Source: Neodiprion pinetum
Taxonomy: Eukaryota > Arthropoda > Insecta > Hymenoptera > Diprionidae
Length of the DNA: 64,000 nucleotides
Direction of reading: 5' to 3'
Assembly (NCBI RefSeq): GCF_021155775.2
Contig: NC_060235.2
Coordinates: 21,709,598-21,773,597, forward strand
In this document: piece by piece, positions 37,828 to 52,600 of the stretch
How the letters are laid out: the number at the start of each line of letters is the position of its first letter
Numbering within the stretch: the first letter of the stretch is position 1
Program-made: the position numbers and the translations under genes
Notes under the pieces: generated by a model
Database searches by the model: none
Seen by the model: only the letters and a program-made list of their open reading frames with translations
Told to the model about the DNA's origin: nothing

Positions 37828-40800
37828 AGAAATAGCATCGTACCGCAAAGCCACCCGTGCCATGCTATCTGAGGTTATTACTCAACGAAGTTCGCGCCAT
37901 TTGTTTGATAACAAAAAAACAAAAAAAAAAGAAAAAAGAAAAAGAAAAAAAAGAACGAGGAAAGAAAACAGATAAATAGAACAAGGAAAAAGGGTGAAAA
38001 GGAAAAAAAAAAAAAAAACAAGCAAAATAAAATAAAGCGGAAGAAAAAAAGACACACACACACACACACACTGAGGAAGTAAAATGTATAAGATAACTCG
38101 TTGGCAGTGGCTGCTCGTTATCCGCGCTTAGACTCTCTCCCCCCCCCCGGGGGGGTCAAACCCACTTTTCGCTGAAACACGAAATTCCCTGCAGTCGAGG
38201 TCGTTCTCAACTTTTCGCCGACGTCGCGTTATGTGTAGCAGGTATAACCTGTTACGTATAGGTATATGAGCGCTACCCATCCCGTACCTTATGTTATTAC
38301 AATCCGACGAATTATTGTTATCTCACCTTCTGTGCCGCGGGTGATTTTCGTTTCTGGATGTATTTTTTTTTTTTTTTATTTTCTCTCTCTTTTCTTACTT
38401 CTTCTTTCTCATTTCTGTCATCCAGACTCCTTTTTTTACGTTAAAAGTTTCTCAAGGCCGATATTCGGTTGTTTTTATCTTACTTACCTACTTTTACTTT
38501 TCATCTTAGTTACTTGGATCATTTTGTCTTCACTTGAATCGATTTGAAGACATTTGAATTATCTCACCTGTAGTCGTCGTTTGATCAAATTCACTTGAGT
38601 TTATTCAAAGTCATTGGAATTCGTTTTGTATAAATTGAAATATCATTAAATTCACTGAATTGAATTTGAAATTGTTTGAATTCACTGAAATCCAGTTGAA
38701 ATTACTTGATTTTACACGAATAAACTCGAGGTCATGTAATCAAATCCATCCAAACGAACTTAAAATCGTCTTAACTTGAAGTCATTTAAATTCACTTCGA
38801 TAAATTCGAAGCCAATTTGATTCGTCTGATTCAATTTAAAGTAATTGAAATTCACCTGGATGCGGTGAAAAACATTTTAGATACTTAAATCGACTCGAAC
38901 CCATTTAAATTTACTTAACTTAGTTGAAAATCATCGGTTAATATACACCTGAATAAACACTCGAAGTAGTTAAAATTTACTTGAATTTCCTAGCGTAAAT
39001 TTGAAATCATTTTCATTCGCATGAATCAACTTGAATTCATAAATATTCGCATGAATTGACTTGAAGTCTTCCGATAAAATTCACTCGCAAAAATTCAACA
39101 AAATTGAAGCACTTAAAATGAACTTCAAATCACTACAACTCACTTTACTCAACTCTCTAGTAATTTCATTTCTATCAAATCAACGTGAAATCATTTCAAT
39201 GCGCTTCAATCAACTTGAATTCGTAAAATTTATCTAAAGCCGTCTTGAAATTTTCATTAAAAAAATTATGAAATCTTTCGAAGCCTCAACTCACGACTAA
39301 CTTGTTCCTTTCGGTGATTTCAATTCTGTCAAATCAACTTGAAAGTGTTTCAATACACTCGGTTCGACTTAAATTCGTAAAACGTCTCTAAAATAATCGA
39401 AAAATCGTAAATCGAAAAATCGTGACATTTTTCGAAGCCTCAACTTCCGCGATGACTTTTACCTGCAGAGGGATCATCGATCACCTGAGAAAATTCGAAG
39501 CCGCAAGGGTCAGTTTGCGTTATAACAACGCACGACGATCCGTCATAGCGAAATTAAGCGGCAGCTTTCGATACCCGGTGATCTCATCTTAATCAAGGGA
39601 AAGGTCGATGCGTCTCGGATCAGGGTTGTCTTATCCCGGCAGGGGCTTGTTCGGAAATGTGGGAAAGCGGGTGTAATAATTTACGACAAAAATCGTTCAC
39701 CCTCTCCGATATTCGAAGTTTCAGGAGCCGGACGCGACGGGGTGAAAAACTCGCGACCCTAATTATCCAATAATCAATCGCCCCTCTTATCGCCGATCCT
39801 TCTTCGCGAATGATCGGTTCAACCTGCGAACCTCCGTTAACCCACCGGCGATGTTATACCGCGGCCTTGTCTCCATCCCCATCTCGATTTTTCACCCCTA
39901 GAATTCAACCCCCGTTACCATTCGCCAGATCGTGTCTTTCTTCCGCTCGATCGGTCCGATTTAATGTGGGCAAATTTAACTGTAATCGGGGTCCATGTTG
40001 TCGACGTTCGACAAGGAAACTAAAAAGCCCAATAGACTCGCAATCATTCTGAAAAAAACCAAAAAAGATTTATGGATCAACAGCTTCTAGATACTCTCCC
40101 GTATAGGCGGAGAATAAGAAAACGACGAAGAGATGGAGCAAAAAAAGGAAAGGAAGAAAAAAAAAGAAAAGAAACAAAACGAAACGAAATCTCTGTACGG
40201 GGTTCAAAGTGTCAGAGCTTGCGGGCTGTCGAGCTTACGGCTGATTTTTACTCTCAAATTGGATGTGACGGATGTTGTGACTTGGCAAGAAACGTACAGC
40301 TGGGTGGAAAGAAAGCCTGAGTGAATTTCATTCCTTATATTCGGGATGCGGTATTTATTTATTTATTTATTTATTTTCGTTCCTCCTCTTGCGAATACGT
40401 CACGAAAACACAGGAATAAAATTTTTCAGATATACAATTGTACCTACGTATATTGTACCTGCAGTCATTTTATACGTCATCGTTCACTTCCGGCTCTCCT
40501 TCTTCGCTTTTTCTCGCTTTTTCCATTTGATGTTTCTCGTGCGTTAAATGCGCCACGTGACATTTCGCTCTGACATTTACCCATATAATGCCAATCCATT
40601 CGCTTCGAAGACCTTAGGGATTTATCGAATATATTAAGTAGGCAAGATATCCCGAGATAAGGAAAACTTCGGTAATAATAGAAGTAGAAGAAAAGGTAAT
40701 TTGATTGGATTAAAGAAAGCTTCTCGAAATGTGAAGCTCAAATTAAACGATGTAAAAATAATATCTATAAAACTGCTAATTTAAATCGTGAAACAGTTCA

Positions 40801-43800
40801 GTCGTGTTACTATTCACGATTTTGTTGAGGGGAAAAAGTTTCATTCGCGCGTTGACAGATAACGATGAAATAGCATCGGTATTTTTGCACACAAAATTCG
40901 TAATCGTTTTGTCAATTTGTTTTATATGCCAATTTTCAATCGAATTAGCCTTTATCAAAGATTTTCATCTAAAATGTTGATAAATTCTTACATTCGATGC
41001 ATGCAACTTGAAATAATTATTGCATATTTTTTCTTTCTCATTGAAAAGTATAAAAATTGCGATTATTATAGGTAATTGGTTTTTAGTATTTTTGCCATAT
41101 ACGTATCTCGAGAACGGGCAACGTTAAAATGACATTGCATTGGATCCGTCTCAAAGTGGGCTATAATTTTCGTCTCATTGGAAGAAGGAAAAAAGATGAG
41201 CTAATTTTTTTTCGGCGACTACTCAAATACACGCTAACGGTAACATTATTAATAATAATAAAAACAGAATCCGGCCCAATCGGCGAAATCTGGTATTTGA
41301 TCATTTTTATTCCTGCTCTCCGCGGTTTCTTCAGCATCGTTAATTACGCCGACCTCGCAGGATTTACCTCGATACTAAAAGTCTTACTTTCTTGACTCAC
41401 GGTCTAATTGGACGTTAACTATTGTTTCCCAGGGAACTCGGTGTTACACCTTCGCACATACAGGTACGGTAAAGCGACTGGGAGGCTGCGCTTCTTCAGC
41501 TTCCTGCCACCGCCTTTATAGCGATGCCGAGATTCGCTTTATTGGCCGTCTTGTTAGCGCGACCCCGTCGACCTCGAGCTTTCGCATTTCCCCAACTTAT
41601 TATCCGCCACTGCACCGGCAACTGCACCTACAAATTGACGCGACTCGGTATTTTACCAGGAATTAGAGACGCTCGCCGGATTTCTTCCATGACTCCGATG
41701 CTCGCGCTTACTTTCTGCAAAAATTTTTCAAGTAAATTAGCACTTCTTGGGAGTTGATTCCTGGTTAACTTCCCGAGCATCCTGCACCCTGAATTCGTGG
41801 ATTTTTTAACCTCGGAGTTGTATGTTTATTTATGATCTAGGCTGGTCAGTTTATTTGCAACTATCCTAAATTGGAATCTCACCTTTTTGACTGTTGAATA
41901 ACTTTTTTTCTTTTCACAATTGATGGCAGTGTATATGAAAGGCCGATTCATCAACCTCAAACCAGCTTTCAAGGATCAATATTCCGATATCGTTACAATT
42001 TCTATATGTTATAGCGGACATTCTAGAACTATCACGCCACTAAACTTTATCATTTACGAGAAAAATGTTGGTCGATTTTATCACGCTTTCGAGTTGAACC
42101 TTTGCCTTCGAATTTCCAGCACTTTCTATCGTTGAAAAAAATATAAGTTAACGCGTGCTTTTGTTTGTAAAAAAAAGTTTGAACTTTCCGAAAATGAAAT
42201 CTATTTCAAGGCAAATCTTCAGGAGCTGCTTAAAAAACACGTCTCGTCGAAATTTTTATTCCTGTACGTATATTGAAAGGAGATAAGAATAAATAGTTTT
42301 TGTTCAACCGTTTTAAAAAGTAAACATTTCCGATTATTTTCTGAAGAGAGTGGAATGAAAATGCAAAGGGATCACGTAGCAGTTGGAACGGGAAGGAATA
42401 ATCCGGGGATGTACGAATATCTTCGTAAAGTTCGAGATCCCTAGAATGCTTAAACCGATTTAATTGTCAACCCATTTTTCTATAACACTATAAATTTCAG
42501 AACACACTCGGAAATATTTACTACTGAGTTCTGAATGTCGGAGAAATCGGAGAAATCGAATACAGAGAGAGAGAGAGAGAAAGAAACTTAAGGGAACAAG
42601 AAAAAAGGGTCCGTAGTTTGACGATATTCAGTAAGTACTCCATTCGCGTCCTCCTCATTGTTCGAAGTATACCACGCAGCGGCGGTAACGAGCATCCGCG
42701 GCGATGTTTCGAAACGGTCTGCAGAGCTACGGTATAACAAGCAGAATGATGCCGTGTTCGACTAATTGAAACTGCGTGTAGCTGGTCGTTGGAGGGAACA
42801 AGTTATGTGCGTATGAAAAAGTCACCGTGGGGCTGAAGCCGATGCATCGCGTTGCATGAACGCGAGGTTTACGCGGCGAGAGAAAGTTGGAGAGATGGAG
42901 CGAGAGAGAGGGGGAGAGAGAAAGAGGAGGGTAGGAAAGCTGGGAACTTTACGAGCTCTTTAACCACCCTCAGTTATGGCGAGGCTGACGTACCGACGAA
43001 CCAACCTTGTACGAACACACGTATAACGAACCAGCCTTGCAGGCCGGTATCGGGCCACTGCCATCTGTGGGAAACTTTTCCCTGAAAGTACATGAAAGAT
43101 AAAACTTTTCCCGGTCCTGCGGCTGGATGACGGTGAGGAGGAGAAGCCGAAGTTCGCCATCGCGCATTTGCAGTATCTATACTTTACGGATATCTAGTCG
43201 TTACGACACTAATTAGGTGTCGGCTTGCGGGTTGGGTTGGAATTTTTTAACCGATTGACAAATTGTTGACGAGGTGGAGAGAATTTGACCAGGGATTGGA
43301 TTTTTGTTAATGGTTTAATTGCATTTGATTGATTTCGACGATCCTAAAAACCACGAGAGAACAGTGCGAGAATCGCCGAATTGTACCCGAGGAAGAATGA
43401 ATGCGAGCAGAAATTTGATTGTTCAGGATTGGAGTTTGGTCAGTTTTTGAACACAGTTTTTATCACGGTTATTCGATCCTTCGGATGTTTTGTTCGCGGG
43501 GATCGGAATTCCTAAGATTTTTGTCAACAGTTCGACGATTTCAACGGAATCAAGAGGAGTGGGGGTCAAAAAGTAAAATCATCACAATTATATCGAATGT
43601 TAGTGAATGCGAAAATCTCATTCACGTGTCATTTTCAAACGTAAAAAGTCGAAGTGTAGAAAGGTACAAGGAAGTAAGCCAAAATATGGAATTGTCAAAA
43701 TTTCTGTATTCTTCTACATTTCAACCTTTATTCTAACGATTTTGTAATTTGTTTTTTTATAATTTTCTCCTAAATTCTCATATTTTTTTTTATACTTATA

Positions 43801-46800
43801 CATTTCTTGTGTCCATTATCAACTTTAACCTTTTATCTGACCTCATCACGATTTAGCTATTTTACGATGCGACCTATATTTTTGTTTCCACGAAATGTAT
43901 TTTTTTCATTTTCAAACATTCTACATTCTCACCCTTGTTTCATAAATACATTCTACTTTTTCACCCTAATCCATTCAAATATCCAGCAAACGTCAATCTT
44001 GTACAATTATGAAAAATCTGGACTTGTCAAATTTTAACCGAGAGAGAAGAAATGGGAGTAGGAATTAGAATGTGCATGGTTCAAATTCGGAATTCATTCA
44101 TTTTTCAAGTGCAGATCTTTCATCGTGACAATTTAATGCTTCGAGCGTTCCATTCGTACCAAGATGATCAGAATTCCGAAAATCACATACCTATAATATC
44201 AACGATTACGGTCTATTTCAAAAATTCCAAAAAAAAAACTGCAATTTTCATCGATGTCAGAGATCCTACCTATTTCTACCACCTCTGACATTATCGTTCC
44301 TCGATCTGCACTTGAACATTAATTTTCTCGAAGATCGGTGGCTCGCAAATAGCGGTTTGCACGTACCGTCGGATAAACCACGCTTATCTCGAAATCCTTG
44401 GAGGCAATACCGAAGAGTGGGCAGCTTTTACGACGGCCAGGGCTTGTCGCCCGTTTCCAATACCTAGGAGACGACGTCGACGGCTAGGCCAGCTCGTCAT
44501 GCGGCACAGGCGGCGATCAAAGCGGAACAAATCGATCGGCTGACCCGGCCACGTATAATACCCAACCTGTGGTTGGTACAACTGATCGTAAAATTCCAAT
44601 CCGTCATAGCTCAGCCTAGACGCGTCTACTCCGTCCTCCGTGTCCCGTTTGTGCATCGTCCGCGACGTCGAGACCTCTTTGAACCCTTAATTTTTCCCTG
44701 GCGGAAGACCGTTTTCGTGCAATTTCATCGTCACAGTTCCAGTCCTATTTTTTCAAGTCCTTTTAGATTATTGCTGTCGTTGTAAAATTGAACTGATTAT
44801 CCAGGCGCAATCGGGCCAATTTTTGAAATCAACGGAATACTTGTTATTAACCAACAATGAAATCTATTTGAACCATCAAGTTTTTGTATAATTTTATCTT
44901 GGGTCATTTATTTTAAAATTCAAATTTTTTCATTTTTTTTTGGTTTTTTAAACAATTCTCTGCAGGCCTGATTTGATTATCTAGCCGAAATTATTGTCCA
45001 GTTTTTCGAACGAATGTATAACTTGTATAAAAATAAAAACAGTGGCGCTAATTTTTATCGAAATTATTGCAGCTCGCGAGCTTGGATAAAAATTGAATCA
45101 AAGATGATTTTTTTCACAAAATACCTGTTGCAGGTTCGATTAGTTAACCCTGAATTTGAAGCTTGTTATCTACCTCAATCTGGTTAAAGAATTTACACTT
45201 CATAATTTCTTATCACTAAAGCAGAGTAAAAATTGTTTCACATATTTCTTTGTCGTGAAATTTCAACTTATATAAAGTTGTATTAGCTTTCCTTACCGAA
45301 TGGTATGATGTCAAATAAGAGCTTGATGAAAATTTACATTGAGGAAGAAACAAGCTATCAACTGTGGTAAATTGAGGAAAAATTGGAATATGTGGGATAT
45401 TTTTTTTGACAACCTGCTGGTGAGTCTCGCGGGGCTTTTTAGATCGCGTCTCAACGCCGGGGAGAGTTTTATTGCGGCATTTCAACGCCTGTATTTTAGA
45501 GATCTATCGGGTTAAGTTAGTCTCGAAATAAGGGCGTCGGCTAGTTCAAGGTCTCTGGATTTTTGTGGTGAGGCTCGCGACGAATTTTTCAAAAATCTCC
45601 TCTCTTCTACAGTTACCAAGAACTTCTATTGAAATAAGTATCGGTGATCTTGAAAAACTAAAATAATTTCAAGGCTGTGTATGCAGCATAAATTAATTTG
45701 CAACATCGGAATTTCAAGTGGAAAATTAAAAAAATGCTTTAAATGCCATTTTTTTAAGGATCTGTATGTGCCACATTTTCAAGTATACTGTAATGTGCAC
45801 AGTGGTAAATTAAAGAAGGCTCCAAGTGCCGTTTTTCGAAAATCTTCAAGCTTTGCCATTTTGAAAAATGGCACGTGACAAAAAAAAAAAAAAAAAAAAC
45901 AAAATGGTACTCACAGCTTATTTCAACTCTCCCCTTCAATTTCTCTGGACGTGCGTTTCGGATGGTACGCATTAATACTAGCGGTTACACGCATACACGC
46001 GTGCATGGAATTATCGTTTGGATTTCCTCGGAGTGACCTTTTCCTATCACATATCCGTTTCGGTGATCGTTCGAAGTCAAACAGCGTTGACTTGCGTGCT
46101 ATACGCCTTACACTGCCCCGGGTATAGAACCATTGCCAAGTGTACGTTACATACGCACACCTTCAGGTATAAATCTTGTCAAATATCCGGACGGTGATGT
46201 AATGGAGCAAACATTGGGCATAATGGTACTTCCGCCATTCCGGTTATCACGTCAAAATTGAATCGGTCCGAGTGCCTGTCCGCATTAGACAAACCTGAAA
46301 CTTAATAAACCGTTTTTTCACGCAAGCCTCAAGCTTTGTTATTTTTGGCAATCTTACTTACCAGTCGTTCCACTCACCCTCACATTTTCATATCGATTAT
46401 CATCAATTAATTTTTATCTGCCAATCAATTTTCACGAGGATAAAAATATGTACTTATGTAAATATTTATTAGCATCTGATTTAATATAAATTATGCACAG
46501 TACTCAGATTTTTCCCAAAACAAATCACACGTTGCAACGTTAATTTTTTATGTGATCACTAATTGTAAGTAACAATCTTGGAATTTTTTCTCAAGTCTGT
46601 CATTCATTCTTGCATTCTACCATTTTTTTGTCTCACATAGATATACCCATAACGAAACAACACACTATTATTGATTTACAGAAACGGTAATTCTGTTTAT
46701 TCACATGGTTAAGCTCGCAATATTGAAACAACCAACGTTGCTTAGAAATGATTTTCAGCAGCCAAAACGAGTCAAACGACACCTTGAAAAATTGATCGAG

Positions 46801-49571
46801 CAGCGGTGAACGATAGTAAAATTTGCTTGCAGTTTATAGCATCCTTATAAAATAAAAAAATGTCATAAACGGCAAAGATGTTTAAAGATAGGTAAAATTA
46901 GTGGAAAAAAAAGAAACAGTTGAAAACAGTAGCCATGAAAGCTGGAGATTTTTGAGCCGGTGTAGATAACGGATCGTGAATGTGGTAAACACGTTATCGA
47001 TTATATTATTGAAGAGTGTCTTCTTGTGTGTGGTTTCGAGGCGAGTCGAGGGTTGAACAAGAAGCCGGAAGGTGAAAGAGCCAAGTATCCGGTCCGTTTA
47101 TTTATTTATAGGCCGACGGTTATTCGGGCATATATCTCACCTTTGGTAACTGGAAGAAGAGGAAAACGTTACGTACGTTACACATACACATATGTATACG
47201 TATCGCAGGAGATACGCGACACCGGAACGATAAAACCTTTTACTACGTGACGTAAAAATGAGGACTGGAACTCTATTTTGGCGACCAGCGTTTGGCACGT
47301 TTTCGCCTTATGTAGCGTGCCATGCGCCTTCTGATCGTGAAAATATTTCACGCCATCGGCCATATTCATCCAGAACGCCCGAACCTGCTACGCCCCGCTA
47401 TAAATTACACTCAAACTCCAAGAACCACACTCGTAAATACCCGGTTATCATACTTTGAGCAAGTTTCGAACATCCTGCAAAGACGCGGCGCCCCTGTTTT
47501 CCTCCGTTTTGTATCGGGTACCACCTTGTCTCTCTGTGTAGTTGACGGTAAATTTTCAAGAAACGATAAACAAAGTTTCCAATTCATCCTGGAAATTCTT
47601 TCAACGTGACAATTATTGTTTAACCTGCGTGTCGTGTTGTGAGCAATGCTTAAATCCTGAAAGGTCTGAATCTTTTTCAAAGCATTTGAAATCCTTGACA
47701 TTCTGTTCGTTATTTTTTTTTTTTAAGCTGCTGGAAAATGATGAATGAAATCTCTGAAATTGAATTTTCTATCTAATAGAGATTTCCTGATTAATGTTTA
47801 AATTTTTTTCTTCACTGATTTCAGGTGGCCTGGTTAAGGGTCGACACTCAGACCATACTGACGATCGCTGGTCACGTGATAACGAAGAATCATCGGATCG
47901 ACGTTAAGCACAGCGATCATCTGAACTGGTATCTTCACATTCGAGAAGTCCGGGAGACCGACAGAGGCTGGTACATGTGTCAGATAAACACCGACCCGAT
48001 GAAAAGCCAAAGAGGTTACCTCGACGTGGTTGGTAAGAAAATAAGCCTCATTCGCTCGCTCGTTCATTGGTTTGGCTGAAAATCCAGCAAAAGTGCGAAA
48101 CCGGACGGGAAATCTTTCGAATTCAAGAAATGTATTCAAATTTCGTCAAATAACGTTTTGATCGATTCGGAATTTTGGAAATCGTAGCTTTTGTTCAGAT
48201 TAGCTGTACTTTGGTTACAGTGGTGATTTCCCCCCTCGATACTTCTGCTCATCCTGAATTAAAAAACGTTGATAACAACGCGTCATCATTATAACCCTTC
48301 GTACGAATTTCACCGTCAGAAATCCAAACCCCAAAATCCGTATAATTCATCCCTCGATTTTCGTTTTATCTTTATTGTTTTTACCCCAAGTTCGAATAAC
48401 TTTTCTCACGAAACGACGCCTAAATTCCGCAGAGTGGATAATCTATGCTCTGAGATTTGCAGAATCTATAATCACCGCATCGTTTGTGAATCTGCATCGA
48501 TATTCGACGAGTTCGCAAGTGTATCGGGGGGGATGGAAGTTAGAAGCCAAGGCAGATATCTTTCCGAGTATAAATTGGAGTGATGGTATGGGGCGATTTT
48601 CTCCGATTTTCCGATTTCCCGGTTGGGTATAAAATTAGCCCCGAACGAAGTTCGTCGAGCGTTTGCATAGCGCATGATCCACTGAACTGTAAACTCCAGG
48701 GGAAAAGCGTGTATATCCCACCCTCTGCAGGCTGACACAGTGTGCCGAGAATGATGCAGGCAGGCTCGCCGGGTAAAGAGATATACAAAAGTGATTTCGC
48801 GAGCGAAATGAAGTCCCGTTGGTAGCCTGCAGCGGGACGAAGGGGACGGAGGGGGAGTCTGGGATTAAATTGCTACAGATAGGATACAAACAGCCTCCGC
48901 ATACCGGGGATAGAAACTGGCTTCGGGTACTGTGCCTGAGCTGCTGCATTGCTCGAAGTTTGCTGTTTCGACGTCACTCAACTCCGGCAACTGGAAACGA
49001 TTGAAAAATTATTGATCACCGATCTGTACGTTGGAGAAAGTTGCATCGATTACTTTATCGAAGATCGAGTATCATCGTTTATATAACACTTGGAAGGTGA
49101 CGTCGATATGTAAATGACAAGTGAAAGAAAAGACTACGTTATTCTGGTTTTTTTTTTTTTGTCACTTCACGTCAACGGTGCGAAATTAGAATTTTCAAAA
49201 ACCAAGAAAGCTTTTTAAACGTTTATCATTAGAGATTGCCAATATTTCACGACACAATTACAAAATAATTTCTTCGGGTTCTTAGTTTTGATTTTCAATT
49301 GCTTACGTGTTACATATTTTTCATGATTCCGAATGATCGCTGCGTGAACTTTACTAATTTAGACCGGTAATCATATTTTCATTGTAATTAACATGTTTCA
49401 CGGTTAAAACCGAAGTCTGAGTAATGTGTAAATGTAGGTATACATTGTAAGTATGTGTATAGGTAGGCGGACGTTAATAATCCAAAGTGGAGCTCAAAAC
49501 TTAGGATTCTGTGGCAAAACCGTGAGGGTATGTACATAAAACCCTTCCCTATCGCTGCAGGGAAACTTCTC

Positions 49572-49620
<49 letters not shown>

Positions 49621-52600
49621 TTCTCTTCGCAGTATCGTACATCTACGTTAATTCAGACCACAGTGTCTTGCAGCATGAGAGATTCGTGAAGTTTACGAGA
49701 GCACGGGGGAATAGGGTGAAACTGATAACGTGTATTTTAGTCGAAATCATTACAACGCCACGTTTTATATCGCTAGGTGAAATTAAGCTTACGATATATC
49801 AAAGAAAAATTTATATAATACGTATATATATTATACGAAAATGTTTGCGTTAAATTCCAGTACGAAAAATGGAGAATTTAACATACATAGCTGCACGGGT
49901 ATTCGGTCGAATTAATTACAGATAAATTTTTGCCAAATTAGCATTGTGTCCTATACTCCGTTTGTCCTCGAAATACAACATTTTGTTTTTAATTCGGTCT
50001 GCAAAGACAATGCTTCGGGATTTTAGCTGTTATCCCGTTCTATTACGTATTCAGATCACGAGCATTATACCTACGTGAGTCAAGAATTTCTGAACACAAC
50101 GGGTGTCTCGTTTTAAAAATCGTATCCACGATTTTCCTGTTTTTCCTATTCTCTATATATGTTAATCTGTGAGAATACTTGAACAGTTTGAATACAAAGA
50201 AAAACTTTCAGAAGTCTTAATGAGAAATAATTAAGGAATTGAAAAGAATTTAGGATGGTCGTGTGTATATTTCAGTTTATCAATTCCGTAAATTATAACC
50301 GATTGTGCATAACGGATTTTCTTACCAACTCGAAGAAAAATCGTTTATGAATTCAATTGAGCTATCATTCGTTAGAATTTGTCAAGCCGTATGACGTTTT
50401 CGTGTAAAAGAATAGCCCAAAAAAATTGATTTCTCTGAGGTTATCAATTATTAATGATGTGCTTACAGTTCAAACTCAGTATTTGTAAAATTATCATTCG
50501 GACGACAGAGACTGTTTTATGGATACATTCAGATTGATTATATTCAGTTTTACTTTTCGACGGATTTTTGATCTCACTCTACGTCCCTGACACCCTTAGA
50601 GACGCCACTACCTCCGTTCGTTTATCGACACCCTTGTCTCTCCTCTCACGCACCTCTTCTCCTTACCTCGGGTCTCTTTTCGAGGGCGAATCGCGTAAAT
50701 CGGTGTACAATTCTCCTTGGTTTGCCTCTCTCTCTCTCTCACTTTCTCTTCCTCTTCCTCTTTCGCGAGGATGACGATGCTGTACGAATTCTGTGGCCAA
50801 ACCCCTTGTGTGTACTCTCGGTATGTAGACGCGTCGGAAGAGGGTAAATCGAGCAAGGAAAGCGCCTCGCAGGCTCTGAGGAAGCGGGCCGAGGAGGCGG
50901 GGCACCATTAACCAGCTTTCTCAGACCCTGACTACAACTTACAAAGTGCCTTCTACGGCAGTTCCCAAGTTTTACTAGGTGCTCGTGCCCATGAGCCTGC
51001 TGCCGGCCAAAGTAGGCTCCGGCTCACTTCGGCATATCGCGGACCGAATGTCCTCGAAACTAGATCACATAACGACCGGAGATTTTCACACCGTGTCTTG
51101 AAGCAGCTAGTCTTGATCCACTGCTGCCAGTCATTTTCTCACTACCGATCCAGTTTCGGATTCAAACTCGAAACTGAGACAGTTGACGAACGGCGAACAT
51201 TCCGCATTCAAAGACTCTCCGTCCCATCATCCTCCAGTCCAGCTCTCGAGTCAAAGCGTCTTGGAGACGTAGAGAAGAGACTCCGCGAAGTGCCCGTCTT
51301 TACCTCGCGTCAATGGATATACCCGCGGACAAAGCGCGGGTGGAATTCGAGTCACACGACTCGATGATAGACTATGAAAGGTTATTTTCGCGTGTCGGAC
51401 AGGTTTAATCAGAGCGCGGTTACGTTTCGGGGGATGTTAACAATACTGTTTTACTGGCTCATCAGCAAGCCGTTTATTCACCCGGACCAACCGGCTGCAC
51501 CCACCCATCCGTCCGTCCGCATTAATCACTACGAGCTTTTAAACGGACCTGCCGGTGGGTGCCTAACTGCTCGGACAAACCCAGCGACCATCCGCCCTCT
51601 GGTTATCCTCCCGACGTGCAGGCAGCCAGCGGTATATTCTCCCCCTCTGGTATGTAAACACTGGAGTGAGTGGTGAACAAACTGACACTCGTGTCAGCCG
51701 TCGAATTTTACACGGAGGGCACATTTACCCTGCGTTTTGTAATTGCTGGGTACTCAATGACGTCGCCCTCTTTTCTTCCTTTATCATCCCAGAACCAACA
51801 AACGTGTTCTGTCGTTCGAATTTCACTAGCCGGAAGACACTGATTCCACCTCACGGCTGGAAGGGTGCTGCTTGACTGTCGTCTCCGGAAGATAGAACCG
51901 ATACCGGATCGTACTCGGTTTTACGTGTTCGCAAAACATTGGCAAATAGGAACGAGGCCTTGTAAAGTTATGGAATACCGTAAATCGCCCAAGTACAGAG
52001 TTTCTTGACATATTCGGAACGGCACAAGCTTCGTTTTTCCTTATACTTGATTTTACACGTTTGGCAACTAATTGACAATTGATAATAATCTTATATCAAG
52101 GTATGTATTAAAGCCGTGGACAGTATCGACGGTTGTCAAGAACAGGTAACTTGAGGTTCTTGGAACCAGACGAAATGGACCGATACTGCTTTGTTTCACA
52201 AATCGGTGAAAGTTGGCGATCGATGACGATGTTATCGAGTGACCGTGTAAAGTCGTGTATTAATAATGAAAATCCCCAAGTGCATGGGTACCTTTAGAAT
52301 TTCCCAACCGGACAAGGTTGACTGATCATTCGCGGATTAGGATCGTTGAATTTTAAGGGTGAAAGCAGCGTCGTGCGCGACTTTCCTTTTTCGGACGGTG
52401 AGCGGCGGGAGGGTAGGAGGAGTGGCCGGACGATGGTCGAAGGTGAGTCCTTTCTCCGGGAAAGATTGATGCTTGGAGACGGGAGGAAGGGAAAAGCATC
52501 GAATAAACCCGGAGGATGGGTTGACCCGCCAATTCAGCATCACCCATCCGGGCACTCAACCGCAAATCGAGTTCCGGCTATGGGGCAGAATAAAATCATC

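Larger units (their letters stand above)
36793..47824 (+). other. Intron of about 11.0 kb between the two Ig1 exons
   Basis: The intron runs from GTAATT after Lys32 to the ctgatttcag acceptor. It contains AT-rich sequence, a GA microsatellite (37783-37830), a purine-rich tract followed by a CA repeat (38051-38071), a C10G7 palindrome (38139-38155), a degenerate TTGAA-type array (38.5-39.4 kb), an ATTT tetranucleotide repeat (40352-40377), a small duplication at 45.7 kb and a GC-richer patch at 44.4-44.7 kb. I see no exon with Ig-like coding content on either strand. Confidence 0.85.

Noticed and set aside
37865..38071. Three minus-strand Phe-rich frames that look like membrane segments
   Set aside because: Translations of the purine-rich tract and CA repeat.
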